A stretch of DNA of 64,000 nucleotides. Origin: Alistipes sp. (GTDB lineage: Bacteria > Bacteroidota > Bacteroidia > Bacteroidales > Rikenellaceae). This document shows positions 35,686 through 43,599 of this stretch, piece after piece. The stretch spans positions 1 through 64,000 of the forward strand of contig JAFSBY010000026.1 in the NCBI GenBank assembly GCA_017437045.1, in the 5' to 3' direction. The notes under the pieces were generated by a model. The model made no database searches. It was not told the DNA's origin and saw only the letters and a list, made by a program, of their open reading frames with translations. Made by a program: the position numbers and the translations under genes. Positions within the stretch are counted from its first letter, which is position 1. Every line of letters starts with the position of its first letter.

Positions 35686-36282
35686 ATGAAGGAACTTCTT
35701 CGTCTCTCGGTCTTTGCCGGTCTGCTGATTGGAACAGGAGGATTGGTCTATCTCCACGTGGGTGGGGTGATCGGTGCTGTCTTGTTCGCCTTTGGCCTGA
35801 TCTGTGTTGTGGTCTGCAAAGCACAACTCTACACCGGCAAGGCGGGTTTCCTGCCCCGCAACGAGCAATACCGACTGCTCCCGATGTTGGTCGGCAATGC
35901 GATCGGTTGTGCCCTGGTGGCCCTGCTGACGCTCTATGCGACCAACGAACTGGTCGGCGAGCATCTCGACAAGATTCTCGCAGCTCGTCAGGCCGCTTCG
36001 TGGCACGGGATTCTCGTCCCCTCGATCGGCACCGGCATGCTCATGACGTTAGCCGTATTGGGCACGCAGCGTGGCACGTTCCTGCCCCTGTTGTTCGCCG
36101 TGCCGCTCTTCATCCTCTGCGGACTCCCCCACTGCGTGGCCGATGCCTTCTACTATGCGGCCGGCATCTTCCGTGGGAGCTACGATCATGGGATGTGGCT
36201 GAGCTGGGCGATGGCCATCGTGGGTAACTGGATCGGGTGCAACCTGCCGCGTCTCTTCCTGCAAAAGAGTTTTACGGCCTAA
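35686..36282 (+). CDS. Formate/nitrite transporter family protein, short form
   Basis: A 198-residue membrane protein with about six helices. It has FNT-family traits: LICVVVCKAQLYTGKAGFLP corresponds to the 'aeLfTGn' region, LPMLVGNAIGCALVALL to the GN helix, and AIVGNWIGCNLPRLF to the late GN..G motif. Typical FocA/NirC proteins have about 270 residues; this form is clearly shorter at the N-terminus and in loops. Position behind pflB-pflA argues for formate export or uptake. The assignment is good from context, moderate from sequence. Confidence 0.78.
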   Translation: MKELLRLSVFAGLLIGTGGLVYLHVGGVIGAVLFAFGLICVVVCKAQLYTGKAGFLPRNEQYRLLPMLVGNAIGCALVALLTLYATNELVGEHLDKILAARQAASWHGILVPSIGTGMLMTLAVLGTQRGTFLPLLFAVPLFILCGLPHCVADAFYYAAGIFRGSYDHGMWLSWAMAIVGNWIGCNLPRLFLQKSFTA

Positions 36283-36303
36283 CGGCCCATTGACATCCCA
36301 TCG

Positions 36304-36346
36304 AAAAGGGTTGTCCGACCGATCAGGTTGCGACAACCTTTTTTTG
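36304..36346 (+). terminator. Terminator of the pfl operon
   Basis: AAAAGGGTTGTC-CGACC pairs with GGTTGCGACAACCTTTT and runs into seven T. A member of the recurrent family. Confidence 0.85.
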
Positions 36347-36432
36347 TTTGCAGCCGGCCGACAAGCGACCATTCACGCGCGGCAAGGCTCGTTTTTTTCG
36401 GCCGAAGCAATCGTGGTTTCAAAAATAATGCT

Positions 36433-36440
36433 TATATTTG
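36433..36440 (+). promoter_or_regulatory. -7 box of glgB
   Basis: TATATTTG, 22 bases before the glgB start. The -33 region has only a weak TTTC. Confidence 0.55.
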
Positions 36441-36462
36441 TTAAGAGATTAAGCCATCTACT

Positions 36463-38499
36463 ATGGAACAGAAGAGCTATACGCTGCCCATTATCGAGCA
36501 GGATGACTGGCTGAAGCCCGTCGCAGAGGAGGTTGTGGCACGCCATGCGCGCTACGAGGAGAAGATGCGCCAGATCGAGGCATCGAACGGCACGATCTCG
36601 GATTATGCCAACGGCTACCACCACTTCGGGTGGCAGTGGGACGATGCACTCGACGGCTGGTGGCTGCGCGAGTGGCTGCCCGGTGCCGAGGATGTCTATC
36701 TGTTTGGCGACTTCAACAATTGGCAACGCACCGAGCTGCGCATGAAACGCGACCCGGAGGGTGTCTGGAGCATCTTCCTGCCGGCCGCCATGTACCGCGA
36801 TCGCCTCACCCACGGCTCGCTCTACAAGATCCATGTACACGGCCCGAACGGCTGGATGGATCGTATTCCGGCCTACGCCAAGCGCGTGGTGCAGAACGAA
36901 GAGACGAAGGACTTTGCCGCCCAATTCTGGTGGCCTGCGGAGCCCTTTGATTGGCAGGAGGATCAACCGATCGACACGTCAAAGGGCGGTCTGCTGATCT
37001 ACGAGGCCCATGTCGGCATGGCGCAGGAGAAGGAGGGCGTCGGCACCTACCGTGAGTTTACGAAAAAGATCCTCCCGATCATCAAGCGCAACGGCTACAA
37101 TGCCGTGCAGCTGATGGCCGTCGCCGAGCACCCCTACTACGGATCGTTTGGCTATCATGTCTCGAATTTCTTTGCCGCCTCGTCGCGTTGTGGTACGCCC
37201 GAGGAGCTGAAGGAGCTGATTCGCACGGCCCACAAGATGGGTATTGCCGTGATCATGGATTTGGTACACGCCCACTATGTCAAGAACCTCAACGAGGGCA
37301 TCAACGAGTTGGACGGCACCGACCACCACTACTCCAAAGCGGGCGAGGCGGGCAACCAACCCTATTGGGACTCGAAGATCTTCGACTATGGCAAGCGCGA
37401 GGTGCAGCACTTCCTGCTCTCGAACATCAAATTCTGGCTCGATGAGTTCCACTTCGACGGTTTCCGCTTCGACGGTGTCACCTCGATGCTCTACCACCAC
37501 CACGGCTACACCGAATTCGACAGCCGCGAGAAGTTCTTCGACGAGGGGGTCAATACCGATGCCATCTGCTACCTCACGCTGGCCAACCGACTGATCCACG
37601 AGTTCCGTCCCGGGGCAGTCACCATTGCCGAGGATGTGAGCGGCATGCCGGGCATGTGCATCCCGATCGAGGAGGGCGGTGTCGGCTTCGACTATCGTCT
37701 CGGCATGGCCATTCCCGACTTCTGGATCAAACTACTGAAGGATATCCCCGACGAGGATTGGAACATCTGGGAGATGTGGTCCGTGCTGACGGGTCGCCTA
37801 CCGCAGGTCAAGACCGTCGCCTACGCCGAGTCGCACGACCAGGCCTTGGTGGGTGACAAGACGATCGCCTTCCGCCTGATGGACAAGGAGATGTACACCG
37901 ACATGAACCGCGCCTCGGAGAACCTGATTATTGAGCGCGGCATGGCCCTGCACAAGATGATTCGTCTGATGACCATCGCCACGGGCGGTCAGGCCTACCT
38001 GAATTTCATGGGCAACGAGTTCGGCCACCCCGAATGGATCGACTTCCCGCGTGAGGGCAATGACTGGAGCTACGCCCACGCCCGCCGTCAATGGTCCCTC
38101 TCGACCAACGGTTTCCTGCGTTACTCGTTCTTGGGCGAGTTTGACCGCGCGATGATCAAGCTGATCAAGAAATACAAGGTGTTGGAGGATGGATACGCCT
38201 GGAATCTGCAGATGGACGAGCAAAACAAGACGATCGTCTTCTCGCATGGTCGCCTCCTGTTTGTCTTCAATTGGCACCCCACAGCCTCGATTCCCGACTA
38301 CGAGCTGCCCGTGCAGAAGGCGGGCAAATATGTGCCGCTCCTCTCGACCGACGAGAAACGCTTTGGCGGCCACGCCACGGTCGATATGGAGGGGGAACAC
38401 TTCTCGTTCAATGTCAAGGACGAGGAGGGCAAGCTATGGCCTCGTCTGAAGATCTACAACGTAGCCCGCACCGCCACGGTCTATCTGCGCAAGCGGTAA
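36463..38499 (+). CDS. glgB: 1,4-alpha-glucan branching enzyme, eukaryote-like GH13 subfamily
   Basis: Makes alpha-1,6 branches in glycogen. The 678-residue protein has an N-terminal CBM48 (WWLREWLPGAEDVYLFGDFN), a GH13 barrel with FHFDGFRFDGVTSMLY (nucleophile Asp), VTIAEDVSGMPG (acid/base Glu), AYAESHDQALVGDKT (third acidic residue), LNFMGNEFGHPEWIDFPRE and a C-terminal beta domain. The spelling HEWIDFPR/FRFDGVTSM is that of the eukaryote-type branching enzymes also found in Bacteroidales rather than E. coli GlgB. It is a single-gene unit with promoter box and terminator. Confidence 0.95.
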   Translation: MEQKSYTLPIIEQDDWLKPVAEEVVARHARYEEKMRQIEASNGTISDYANGYHHFGWQWDDALDGWWLREWLPGAEDVYLFGDFNNWQRTELRMKRDPEGVWSIFLPAAMYRDRLTHGSLYKIHVHGPNGWMDRIPAYAKRVVQNEETKDFAAQFWWPAEPFDWQEDQPIDTSKGGLLIYEAHVGMAQEKEGVGTYREFTKKILPIIKRNGYNAVQLMAVAEHPYYGSFGYHVSNFFAASSRCGTPEELKELIRTAHKMGIAVIMDLVHAHYVKNLNEGINELDGTDHHYSKAGEAGNQPYWDSKIFDYGKREVQHFLLSNIKFWLDEFHFDGFRFDGVTSMLYHHHGYTEFDSREKFFDEGVNTDAICYLTLANRLIHEFRPGAVTIAEDVSGMPGMCIPIEEGGVGFDYRLGMAIPDFWIKLLKDIPDEDWNIWEMWSVLTGRLPQVKTVAYAESHDQALVGDKTIAFRLMDKEMYTDMNRASENLIIERGMALHKMIRLMTIATGGQAYLNFMGNEFGHPEWIDFPREGNDWSYAHARRQWSLSTNGFLRYSFLGEFDRAMIKLIKKYKVLEDGYAWNLQMDEQNKTIVFSHGRLLFVFNWHPTASIPDYELPVQKAGKYVPLLSTDEKRFGGHATVDMEGEHFSFNVKDEEGKLWPRLKIYNVARTATVYLRKR

Positions 38500-38526
38500 G
38501 GCGCAGCGACACCTATATATAATACT

Positions 38527-38562
38527 ATCGGCGCGACCCCTTTCGAGGTCGCGCCGGTTTGT
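38527..38562. terminator. Bidirectional terminator between glgB and the TIR gene
   Basis: CGGCGCGACC (38529-38538), loop, GGTCGCGCCG (38547-38556), then GTTTG. It is the only hairpin between the two convergent units. Confidence 0.8.
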
Positions 38563-38596
38563 TATGACAAAAGTTCCAAAGCTAAAAGCCTAAAAA

Positions 38597-39949
38597 TTAA
38601 AAAGCGGAGACGGCGCGAACTATATGTGCCATATACTTATAGCTAGTGTAGGCTGCTTTATGCTTTATACTGAAATCGCGCGCAAGACCCTGATTACTGT
38701 CTAATATCAAACCAGCCTCCGTCGAAGACCAATAGCCGACTTGGCATAGATTGGTTGAGAGCCATACTCCCCCTTTGACACCAAGTGTACGATTTATAAT
38801 ATCATCGTATTTCATCAACAATTCTAATTCCTCGATAGCAGGCAAATACCACTCCGAACCTAAATTGGCACACCAGGCAAAGGCGGGATAGTCCGCACGC
38901 CAATTCGGGCGTTGTTGTACAGATCGCGTATTGGCCGCACCATCGGTCTTACTGGATGCTCCGATCGAGCGTTTTCGTTCACTTTTGCTGGATGACCATT
39001 GTAATGGTGTATTTGAATGGGTCATACTAACAATTTTCCCATGTTTGCCTGAGGCATCCACATAGAAGACTACGCCCTCTTTGCCATTGACATTGTAGTA
39101 GTCGCCGACTTTATAAACGCCGTTACGCCCTTTACCTGACAATCTTTCTGCTTGCTCGGCGGCCTCGCGCGCTTCGCGCTCACGACGTTCCTTTTCAGCC
39201 TTTTCAGCCGCTAATCGCTCTTGCTCGGCCTTCTCTTTGGCTGCTTTCTCCTCTGCTAAACGTTTCTCCTCGGCAGCTTTCTCCTCGGCCAACCGATCCG
39301 TTTCAGCCTTTTGAGCCGCGGCATTAGCTTTCTCGGTGCTATCCTGAACAAAGGCGGCTCGTTCAGCTTGCACGAGGCTATCTTGATAGAGTTGAACGAG
39401 TTTTAGACTATCTCGAACAAACTGCAACTCATCCACACGGTTTTTGATAGCACGTCCGCCAAAAATACCTCCCACAAACAACAGTAACACAACTACCGTC
39501 CATAGTACTTTTTTCAAGTTCATTCGCTTTGGTTGGGGTGCAGGTGGCGGTAGCGGTTCTTTTTTCGGAACCAGCCCCAATTTATCGAGCGAGGCGATCA
39601 CATCCTCCTCGCGCTCCTTCCACTGCACATTGGTAAAGACAAAATCCAACTCGTCGTTGTTCTCAAAGCGGAATTTGCCAATGCGGTACGGAATGATCGT
39701 CTTGTGATGCTTGAGCGCAAAAAGAATCTCCTTCTGCGTAAACTCCGATACGGCCGAATGGGACGAAGCGATAAAGATCATCACCCGACATTGCTTGATA
39801 TAGCGCGGAATCTCGCTCAAGAAATTGGCCGATCCGTGGATCTCTCGATCAATCCAATAGCTCACTCCGGCCTCATCCAACGCTTTGCAAAGGTGGTCGG
39901 CCGTAGCTTGATCTTGACGCGAATAGCTGATAAATACGTCGTATTTCAT
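38597..39949 (-). CDS. Membrane protein with TIR, coiled coil and DUF1566-like domains
   Basis: A 450-residue protein without a signal peptide. Residues 1-125 are a TIR domain (KYDVFISYSRQDQATADHLC, SYWIDREI, FIASSHSAVSEFTQKEI). Glu 74 is at the place of the NADase glutamate. A Pro-rich linker, one membrane helix (residues 148-165) and a long Ala/Glu/Lys coiled coil follow (about 195-275). The C-terminal region (GKEGVVFYVDASGKHGKIVS, FAWCANLGSEWYLPAIEELE, GYWSSTEA) resembles DUF1566/Fibrobacter paralogous domains. Topology would put TIR in the cytosol and the C-terminal domain outside. It is the last gene of the TamB-TonB run, 35 bases after the amidohydrolase. Role unknown; sensing or defence are possible. 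Confidence 0.85.
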   Translation of the reverse strand: MKYDVFISYSRQDQATADHLCKALDEAGVSYWIDREIHGSANFLSEIPRYIKQCRVMIFIASSHSAVSEFTQKEILFALKHHKTIIPYRIGKFRFENNDELDFVFTNVQWKEREEDVIASLDKLGLVPKKEPLPPPAPQPKRMNLKKVLWTVVVLLLFVGGIFGGRAIKNRVDELQFVRDSLKLVQLYQDSLVQAERAAFVQDSTEKANAAAQKAETDRLAEEKAAEEKRLAEEKAAKEKAEQERLAAEKAEKERREREAREAAEQAERLSGKGRNGVYKVGDYYNVNGKEGVVFYVDASGKHGKIVSMTHSNTPLQWSSSKSERKRSIGASSKTDGAANTRSVQQRPNWRADYPAFAWCANLGSEWYLPAIEELELLMKYDDIINRTLGVKGGVWLSTNLCQVGYWSSTEAGLILDSNQGLARDFSIKHKAAYTSYKYMAHIVRAVSAF

Positions 39950-39984
39950 CGGGTCAGTAGTTTCAGTTCGTGCTACTTTGGGTA

Positions 39985-41295
39985 CTACGCCTGTTTGATA
40001 CGGTCGGCGGCGGCTTGCACGCGGCAATAGAGATCGGCCAAATCAAGCCCCGCGATTTGGCGATTCTCGACCACCAAGCGGCCATCGACCATCACCGTCT
40101 CCACATCCGAGGCCTTGCCGCAATAGACCAGATTCGACACCACATCGTGTACGGGTTGCAGGTGGGGCTTTTGCAGGTCAATCACGATCAGATCGGCCAA
40201 CGCACCCGCGCGTAGCACGCCCAACTCGCCCTCCGCAGCACCCATCGCACGCGCACCGTTGGCCGTAGCCATCTTCAGCACCTCATAGGCGGGCAACACC
40301 AGCGGATTCGCGGTCGAGAGCTTCTGCAGGAAGGCCGCCGAGCGCATCTCCTCCCACATATCCAAATCGTTGTTCGAGCAGGGGCCATCGGTGGCCAACG
40401 TAACGGTAACCCCCTCGGCAACCATCGCGGCCACGGGGGCAGCGCCACTCGAGATCTTCATGTTGCTCTGCACATTGTGCGAGACGGTCACGCCACGCTC
40501 GGCCAGCGTCCGACGATCCTCGGCATCGACCCACACACAATGGGCAGCAATGGTGCGCTCGTCGAGCAGCCCCAGCCGATCGAGCAGCTGAACGGGGGTG
40601 CAACCATATTTCTCACGCACATAGCGCATTTCATCCTGCGTCTCGGCCGCGTGGATCATCAGCGGCAGGCCGTGCTCCTCGGCAAAGCGTTTGCCCCGCA
40701 CGAGGTTCTCCTCCGAGACCGTATAGGGGGCATGGGGGGCAATGGCGGCACCAATGCGGCTGCACGAAGCGGCCGCCTCCTGCGTCTTACGGGCATCGGC
40801 CAACGCGATCTCGATCGAGTGGTCGAAGTAGCTGCAACCCAGCAGTGCGCGGATACCCAACCGCTCCACCACCTCCACACAACGGTGCTCCTGGAAATAC
40901 ATATCGACAAACGAGGTGACACCGCCCAGCAGCATCTCCACGATGCCGAGCGTCATGCCCAGCGCAATCTCATCGGCCGTCTGCTTCGCCTCGAAGGGCC
41001 AGATATAGTCGTTGAGCCACTCCATCAGGGCAATATCGTCGGCATGGCTGCGTTGCAGGGTCATCGCCGCATGACAATGGGTATTGATCAGTCCGGGCAT
41101 CACCACCTTGCCGCGACAGTCCACCACGCGACAATCAGGATGTGTCTGCAAAAAGGCGTGCGCCAGTGTCTCATCGGCCGAGACCCAGGCGATGCGATTC
41201 CCCTCGACGGCTACCGACCCCGTAAAGGCGCGCGGTGCATCCTCCGCACCACACATCGGGATCACCGTAGCCTGCTGAAACAGAAAACTTTTCAT
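39985..41295 (-). CDS. Amidohydrolase, S-adenosylhomocysteine/methylthioadenosine deaminase type
   Basis: A 436-residue zinc hydrolase of the SsnA/MtaD-like group. It has VMPGLINTHCHAAMTLQRSH (HxH metal motif), WPFEAKQTADEIALGMTLG, IAPHAPYTVSEENL, IHAAETQDE (third His with substrate Glu), AAHCVW (fourth His) and VTLATDGPCSNNDLDMWEEM (metal Asp and substrate loop). Family members deaminate SAH, MTA or guanine-like compounds. The NTHCHAAM and DGPCSNN forms favour SAH/MTA deaminase. It is ten bases downstream of the DUF1573 gene and upstream of the TIR gene, in the same run. Confidence 0.88.
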   Translation of the reverse strand: MKSFLFQQATVIPMCGAEDAPRAFTGSVAVEGNRIAWVSADETLAHAFLQTHPDCRVVDCRGKVVMPGLINTHCHAAMTLQRSHADDIALMEWLNDYIWPFEAKQTADEIALGMTLGIVEMLLGGVTSFVDMYFQEHRCVEVVERLGIRALLGCSYFDHSIEIALADARKTQEAAASCSRIGAAIAPHAPYTVSEENLVRGKRFAEEHGLPLMIHAAETQDEMRYVREKYGCTPVQLLDRLGLLDERTIAAHCVWVDAEDRRTLAERGVTVSHNVQSNMKISSGAAPVAAMVAEGVTVTLATDGPCSNNDLDMWEEMRSAAFLQKLSTANPLVLPAYEVLKMATANGARAMGAAEGELGVLRAGALADLIVIDLQKPHLQPVHDVVSNLVYCGKASDVETVMVDGRLVVENRQIAGLDLADLYCRVQAAADRIKQA

Positions 41296-41305
41296 TTTCT
41301 CTATG

Positions 41306-41749
41306 CTATTTGATCTTTATCTTTTCGTTTTTCACCTTCACCTTCGGGTGGTCGAGGGCATTGCCCTGCACGGTGATCACCTCGCGCCCCTCGCGGCTGT
41401 TCGAGTAGATCTGAATCACCTTATTAAAGACCCCCGGCTCGCTCTTCTGCGGCTCATAGACAATGCGGATCACCCCTTCGCCACCGGCCGGCACGGGTTT
41501 GCGCTGAAAGTGCCCCTTCAGACACGAACACGAAGTGACCACACGCGTCAGCACCAGCGGCGTAGTGCCGCCATTCTTGAACGTAAACTCATAGATCAGG
41601 TCGCCTCCACGACGCTCCACATCGCCAAAATTATGGCTCTTTTCGTGCAATAGCAGCAGGGCATCACCCGTCGGTTTCTGCTCCTTCGCCTCAGCCTGCA
41701 TCACACACAGCAGGCTGGCTATCCAAAAAAACAGCAATTTTCTCATCAT
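41306..41749 (-). CDS. DUF1573 periplasmic protein
   Basis: A 147-residue protein with a signal peptide (MMRKLLFFWIASLLCVMQAEA) and one DUF1573 immunoglobulin-like domain. HNFGDVERRGGDLIYEFTFKNGG (quoted in part, HNFGDVERRGGDLIYEF) is the family opening. LTRVVTSCSCLKGHFQRKPV is the CxC block, and GGEGVIRIVYEPQKSEPGVF the next one. The function of DUF1573 is unknown, but it is very frequent in Bacteroidota envelopes. It sits one base after the TonB gene, so it is co-translated. Confidence 0.9.
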   Translation of the reverse strand: MMRKLLFFWIASLLCVMQAEAKEQKPTGDALLLLHEKSHNFGDVERRGGDLIYEFTFKNGGTTPLVLTRVVTSCSCLKGHFQRKPVPAGGEGVIRIVYEPQKSEPGVFNKVIQIYSNSREGREVITVQGNALDHPKVKVKNEKIKIK

Positions 41750-41750
41750 C

Positions 41751-42440
41751 TTATTCCATGCGGAAAATATAGGTTATCGTACCCCCTTGCACCGGGGCAT
41801 TACTCTCCGTAAATCGGGCTTTGCGTGCCGCCTCCAACGCGGCAGCCACCAGAGCCGGATCGCTCGTCGTCGAGCCCATCTGCTCGAAGAGGGCCGAAGC
41901 AACCTTTCCCGTCGGATCGACCGTGACGCGCACGACCACCTTGCCGTGTTGCGTACCCGGATAGGAGGGGCGCGGCAGATCGCCCACCAAACCGCGACCC
42001 TGCAACCCTCGATCGAGCTGATTGAGTCCGTCGGGGCTCAACCCGCGCCCGGCACCCGAGGTCTGCTCCTCGCCCTGCTGTGCCCGCGGATTGCCGGCAT
42101 TCTCCGGCTCGTCGGCACCGCTCTTATCCATCCGAAAGAGTGCCTTCGGATTGGGTGTGCGGGTTTCGGGTTGTGTACCCTCCACGGGGGCAGTCTGCTC
42201 CACGGGGGCCGGTTGCGTATGCGCACGCGGCTCCGATGAGGGCTTCGGCGGCGGTGGCGGCGGCGGTGCAACTCGCTCCGGCTCGATAAACTCGATCACA
42301 ATTTGATCCAGCTGGCGCTCTTGACGCGTAAAATCAAACGACACGAAGAGGAATGCTGCGCCCAGCAACAACCCATAGCAGGTTGTCACCAGCAGTGCCC
42401 AACGGCGTGGGCGGCGGTCATTCGGGTCGTAATAGTGCAT
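41751..42440 (-). CDS. tonB: Energy transducer TonB
   Basis: Carries proton-motive energy from ExbB/ExbD to outer-membrane receptors. The 229-residue protein has a cytosolic start (DRRPRRWAL), one N-terminal membrane helix (LLVTTCYGLLLGAAFLFVSF), a periplasmic proline-rich stretch (ERVAPPPPPPPKPSSEPR), and a C-terminal TonB/TolA-like domain (PSYPGTQHGKVVVRVTVDPT, RKARFTESNAPVQGGTITYI). The C-terminus has the 'G.v.v.i.idp.G.v' form. It belongs to the exbB-exbD-tonB set 48 bases after exbD. Confidence 0.9.
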   Translation of the reverse strand: MHYYDPNDRRPRRWALLVTTCYGLLLGAAFLFVSFDFTRQERQLDQIVIEFIEPERVAPPPPPPPKPSSEPRAHTQPAPVEQTAPVEGTQPETRTPNPKALFRMDKSGADEPENAGNPRAQQGEEQTSGAGRGLSPDGLNQLDRGLQGRGLVGDLPRPSYPGTQHGKVVVRVTVDPTGKVASALFEQMGSTTSDPALVAAALEAARKARFTESNAPVQGGTITYIFRME

Positions 42441-42488
42441 CGCAAAAGGGGTTAAACGGCGACCTCCGGCAGGTCGCTCGCGCTTGTG

Positions 42489-42896
42489 TTATTCGGCCTG
42501 CGTGGCGGCATGGAGTTTATAGCCGTTGCGCTTGGCAACGTTCATCACCCCAATAATCTCGTCCCAAACAACCGTCTTATCGGCATGCAACGAGACGGTA
42601 GCATCCTCGCGGTCGCCCAATCGCTCCTGCAGTGCTCGCTCGACACCGGCAATCGATCCCACCTCCTGCAATTCGACGTAATAGCGGTAGTTACCACGGC
42701 CGGCATCCTGTATCGAGACGGTGGTCATCGCCTTATCCTTGAGCTGATTGGAGCTCTTCGGGAGCATCAGTTTCAAGGCGTTGGGGTTGATCAGCGTCGT
42801 GGCAATCAACAGAAAGAGCAGCAGCAGGAACATCAGGTCGGTCATCGACGAGGCAGAGTAGCTCTTATCGACCTTCGATCCATGTTTAATAGCCAT
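42489..42896 (-). CDS. exbD: Biopolymer transport protein ExbD/TolR
   Basis: Proton-channel partner of ExbB. The 135-residue protein has the conserved helix SMTDLMFLLLLFLLIATTLI with the essential Asp in TDL, a periplasmic domain of alternating strands (AMTTVSIQDAGRGNYRYYVE), and VSLHADKTVVWDEIIGVMNV, the usual 'v.i.aD....y..v..v'. It begins six bases after exbB. Confidence 0.93.
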   Translation of the reverse strand: MAIKHGSKVDKSYSASSMTDLMFLLLLFLLIATTLINPNALKLMLPKSSNQLKDKAMTTVSIQDAGRGNYRYYVELQEVGSIAGVERALQERLGDREDATVSLHADKTVVWDEIIGVMNVAKRNGYKLHAATQAE

Positions 42897-42902
42897 AATC
42901 GG

Positions 42903-43577
42903 TTATTTTTGAACGGGTTGATTCAGAATATCCATAAAGGCAATCGAATTGGCCTCCATCTGGAAGACCAGCTTCTCGATGCGGGCTACGAGGTAGTTGT
43001 AGCCGAAATAGGCCGGAATACCGACCACCAGACCCATCACCGTAGTCACCATGGCCACATACATACCGCTCGAAAGGACCGCCAAATCGACCGTACCACC
43101 GGCATTCGACATGTCCATGAAGGTCTCGACCATACCGAGCACCGTACCCAAGAAACCGATCATCGGAGCACCTCCGGCAATCGTAGCCAGGAACGGAAGT
43201 CCGTTTTCGAGCTTCGAAACCTCCAAATTGGCTACATTCTCGATGGCCGTCTGCACATCCGACATCGGGCGGCCAATGCGTCCGATACCCTTCTCGATCA
43301 TGCGGGCAATCGGCGTATCGGTCTTCTTGCAAAGGTTGATCGCCACGTTGATCTTGCCATCCGAAATGTAGTCACGAATGCGATTCATGAAGTTGATGTC
43401 GAGCACCGAGGCCTTGCGAATCTGCAAGAAACGCTCTACAAAGATAAAGATGGTCACACCACCCAGAGCCAACAGCGGCCACATCAACCATCCACCCTTC
43501 ACAAAGAGTGTCCACAAACCCATACGGGTCTCCTCTCCGGTGACTACCTCTCCGGCAGCCTGCAAAAATGTCATCAT
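42903..43577 (-). CDS. exbB: MotA/TolQ/ExbB proton channel protein
   Basis: A 224-residue three-helix membrane protein that forms the ExbB pentamer. It has helix 1 GGWLMWPLLALGGVTIFIFV with ERFLQIRKA, a cytosolic helical stretch, and helices 2 and 3 with FLATIAGGAPMIGFLGTVLGMV and LSSGMYVAMVTTVMGLVVGI. The Thr/Gly pattern of the channel is intact. It is the first of the exbB-exbD-tonB genes, 22 bases behind tamB. Confidence 0.93.
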   Translation of the reverse strand: MMTFLQAAGEVVTGEETRMGLWTLFVKGGWLMWPLLALGGVTIFIFVERFLQIRKASVLDINFMNRIRDYISDGKINVAINLCKKTDTPIARMIEKGIGRIGRPMSDVQTAIENVANLEVSKLENGLPFLATIAGGAPMIGFLGTVLGMVETFMDMSNAGGTVDLAVLSSGMYVAMVTTVMGLVVGIPAYFGYNYLVARIEKLVFQMEANSIAFMDILNQPVQK

Positions 43578-43599
43578 ACGTCTTTTTTATTTAAGTTTT

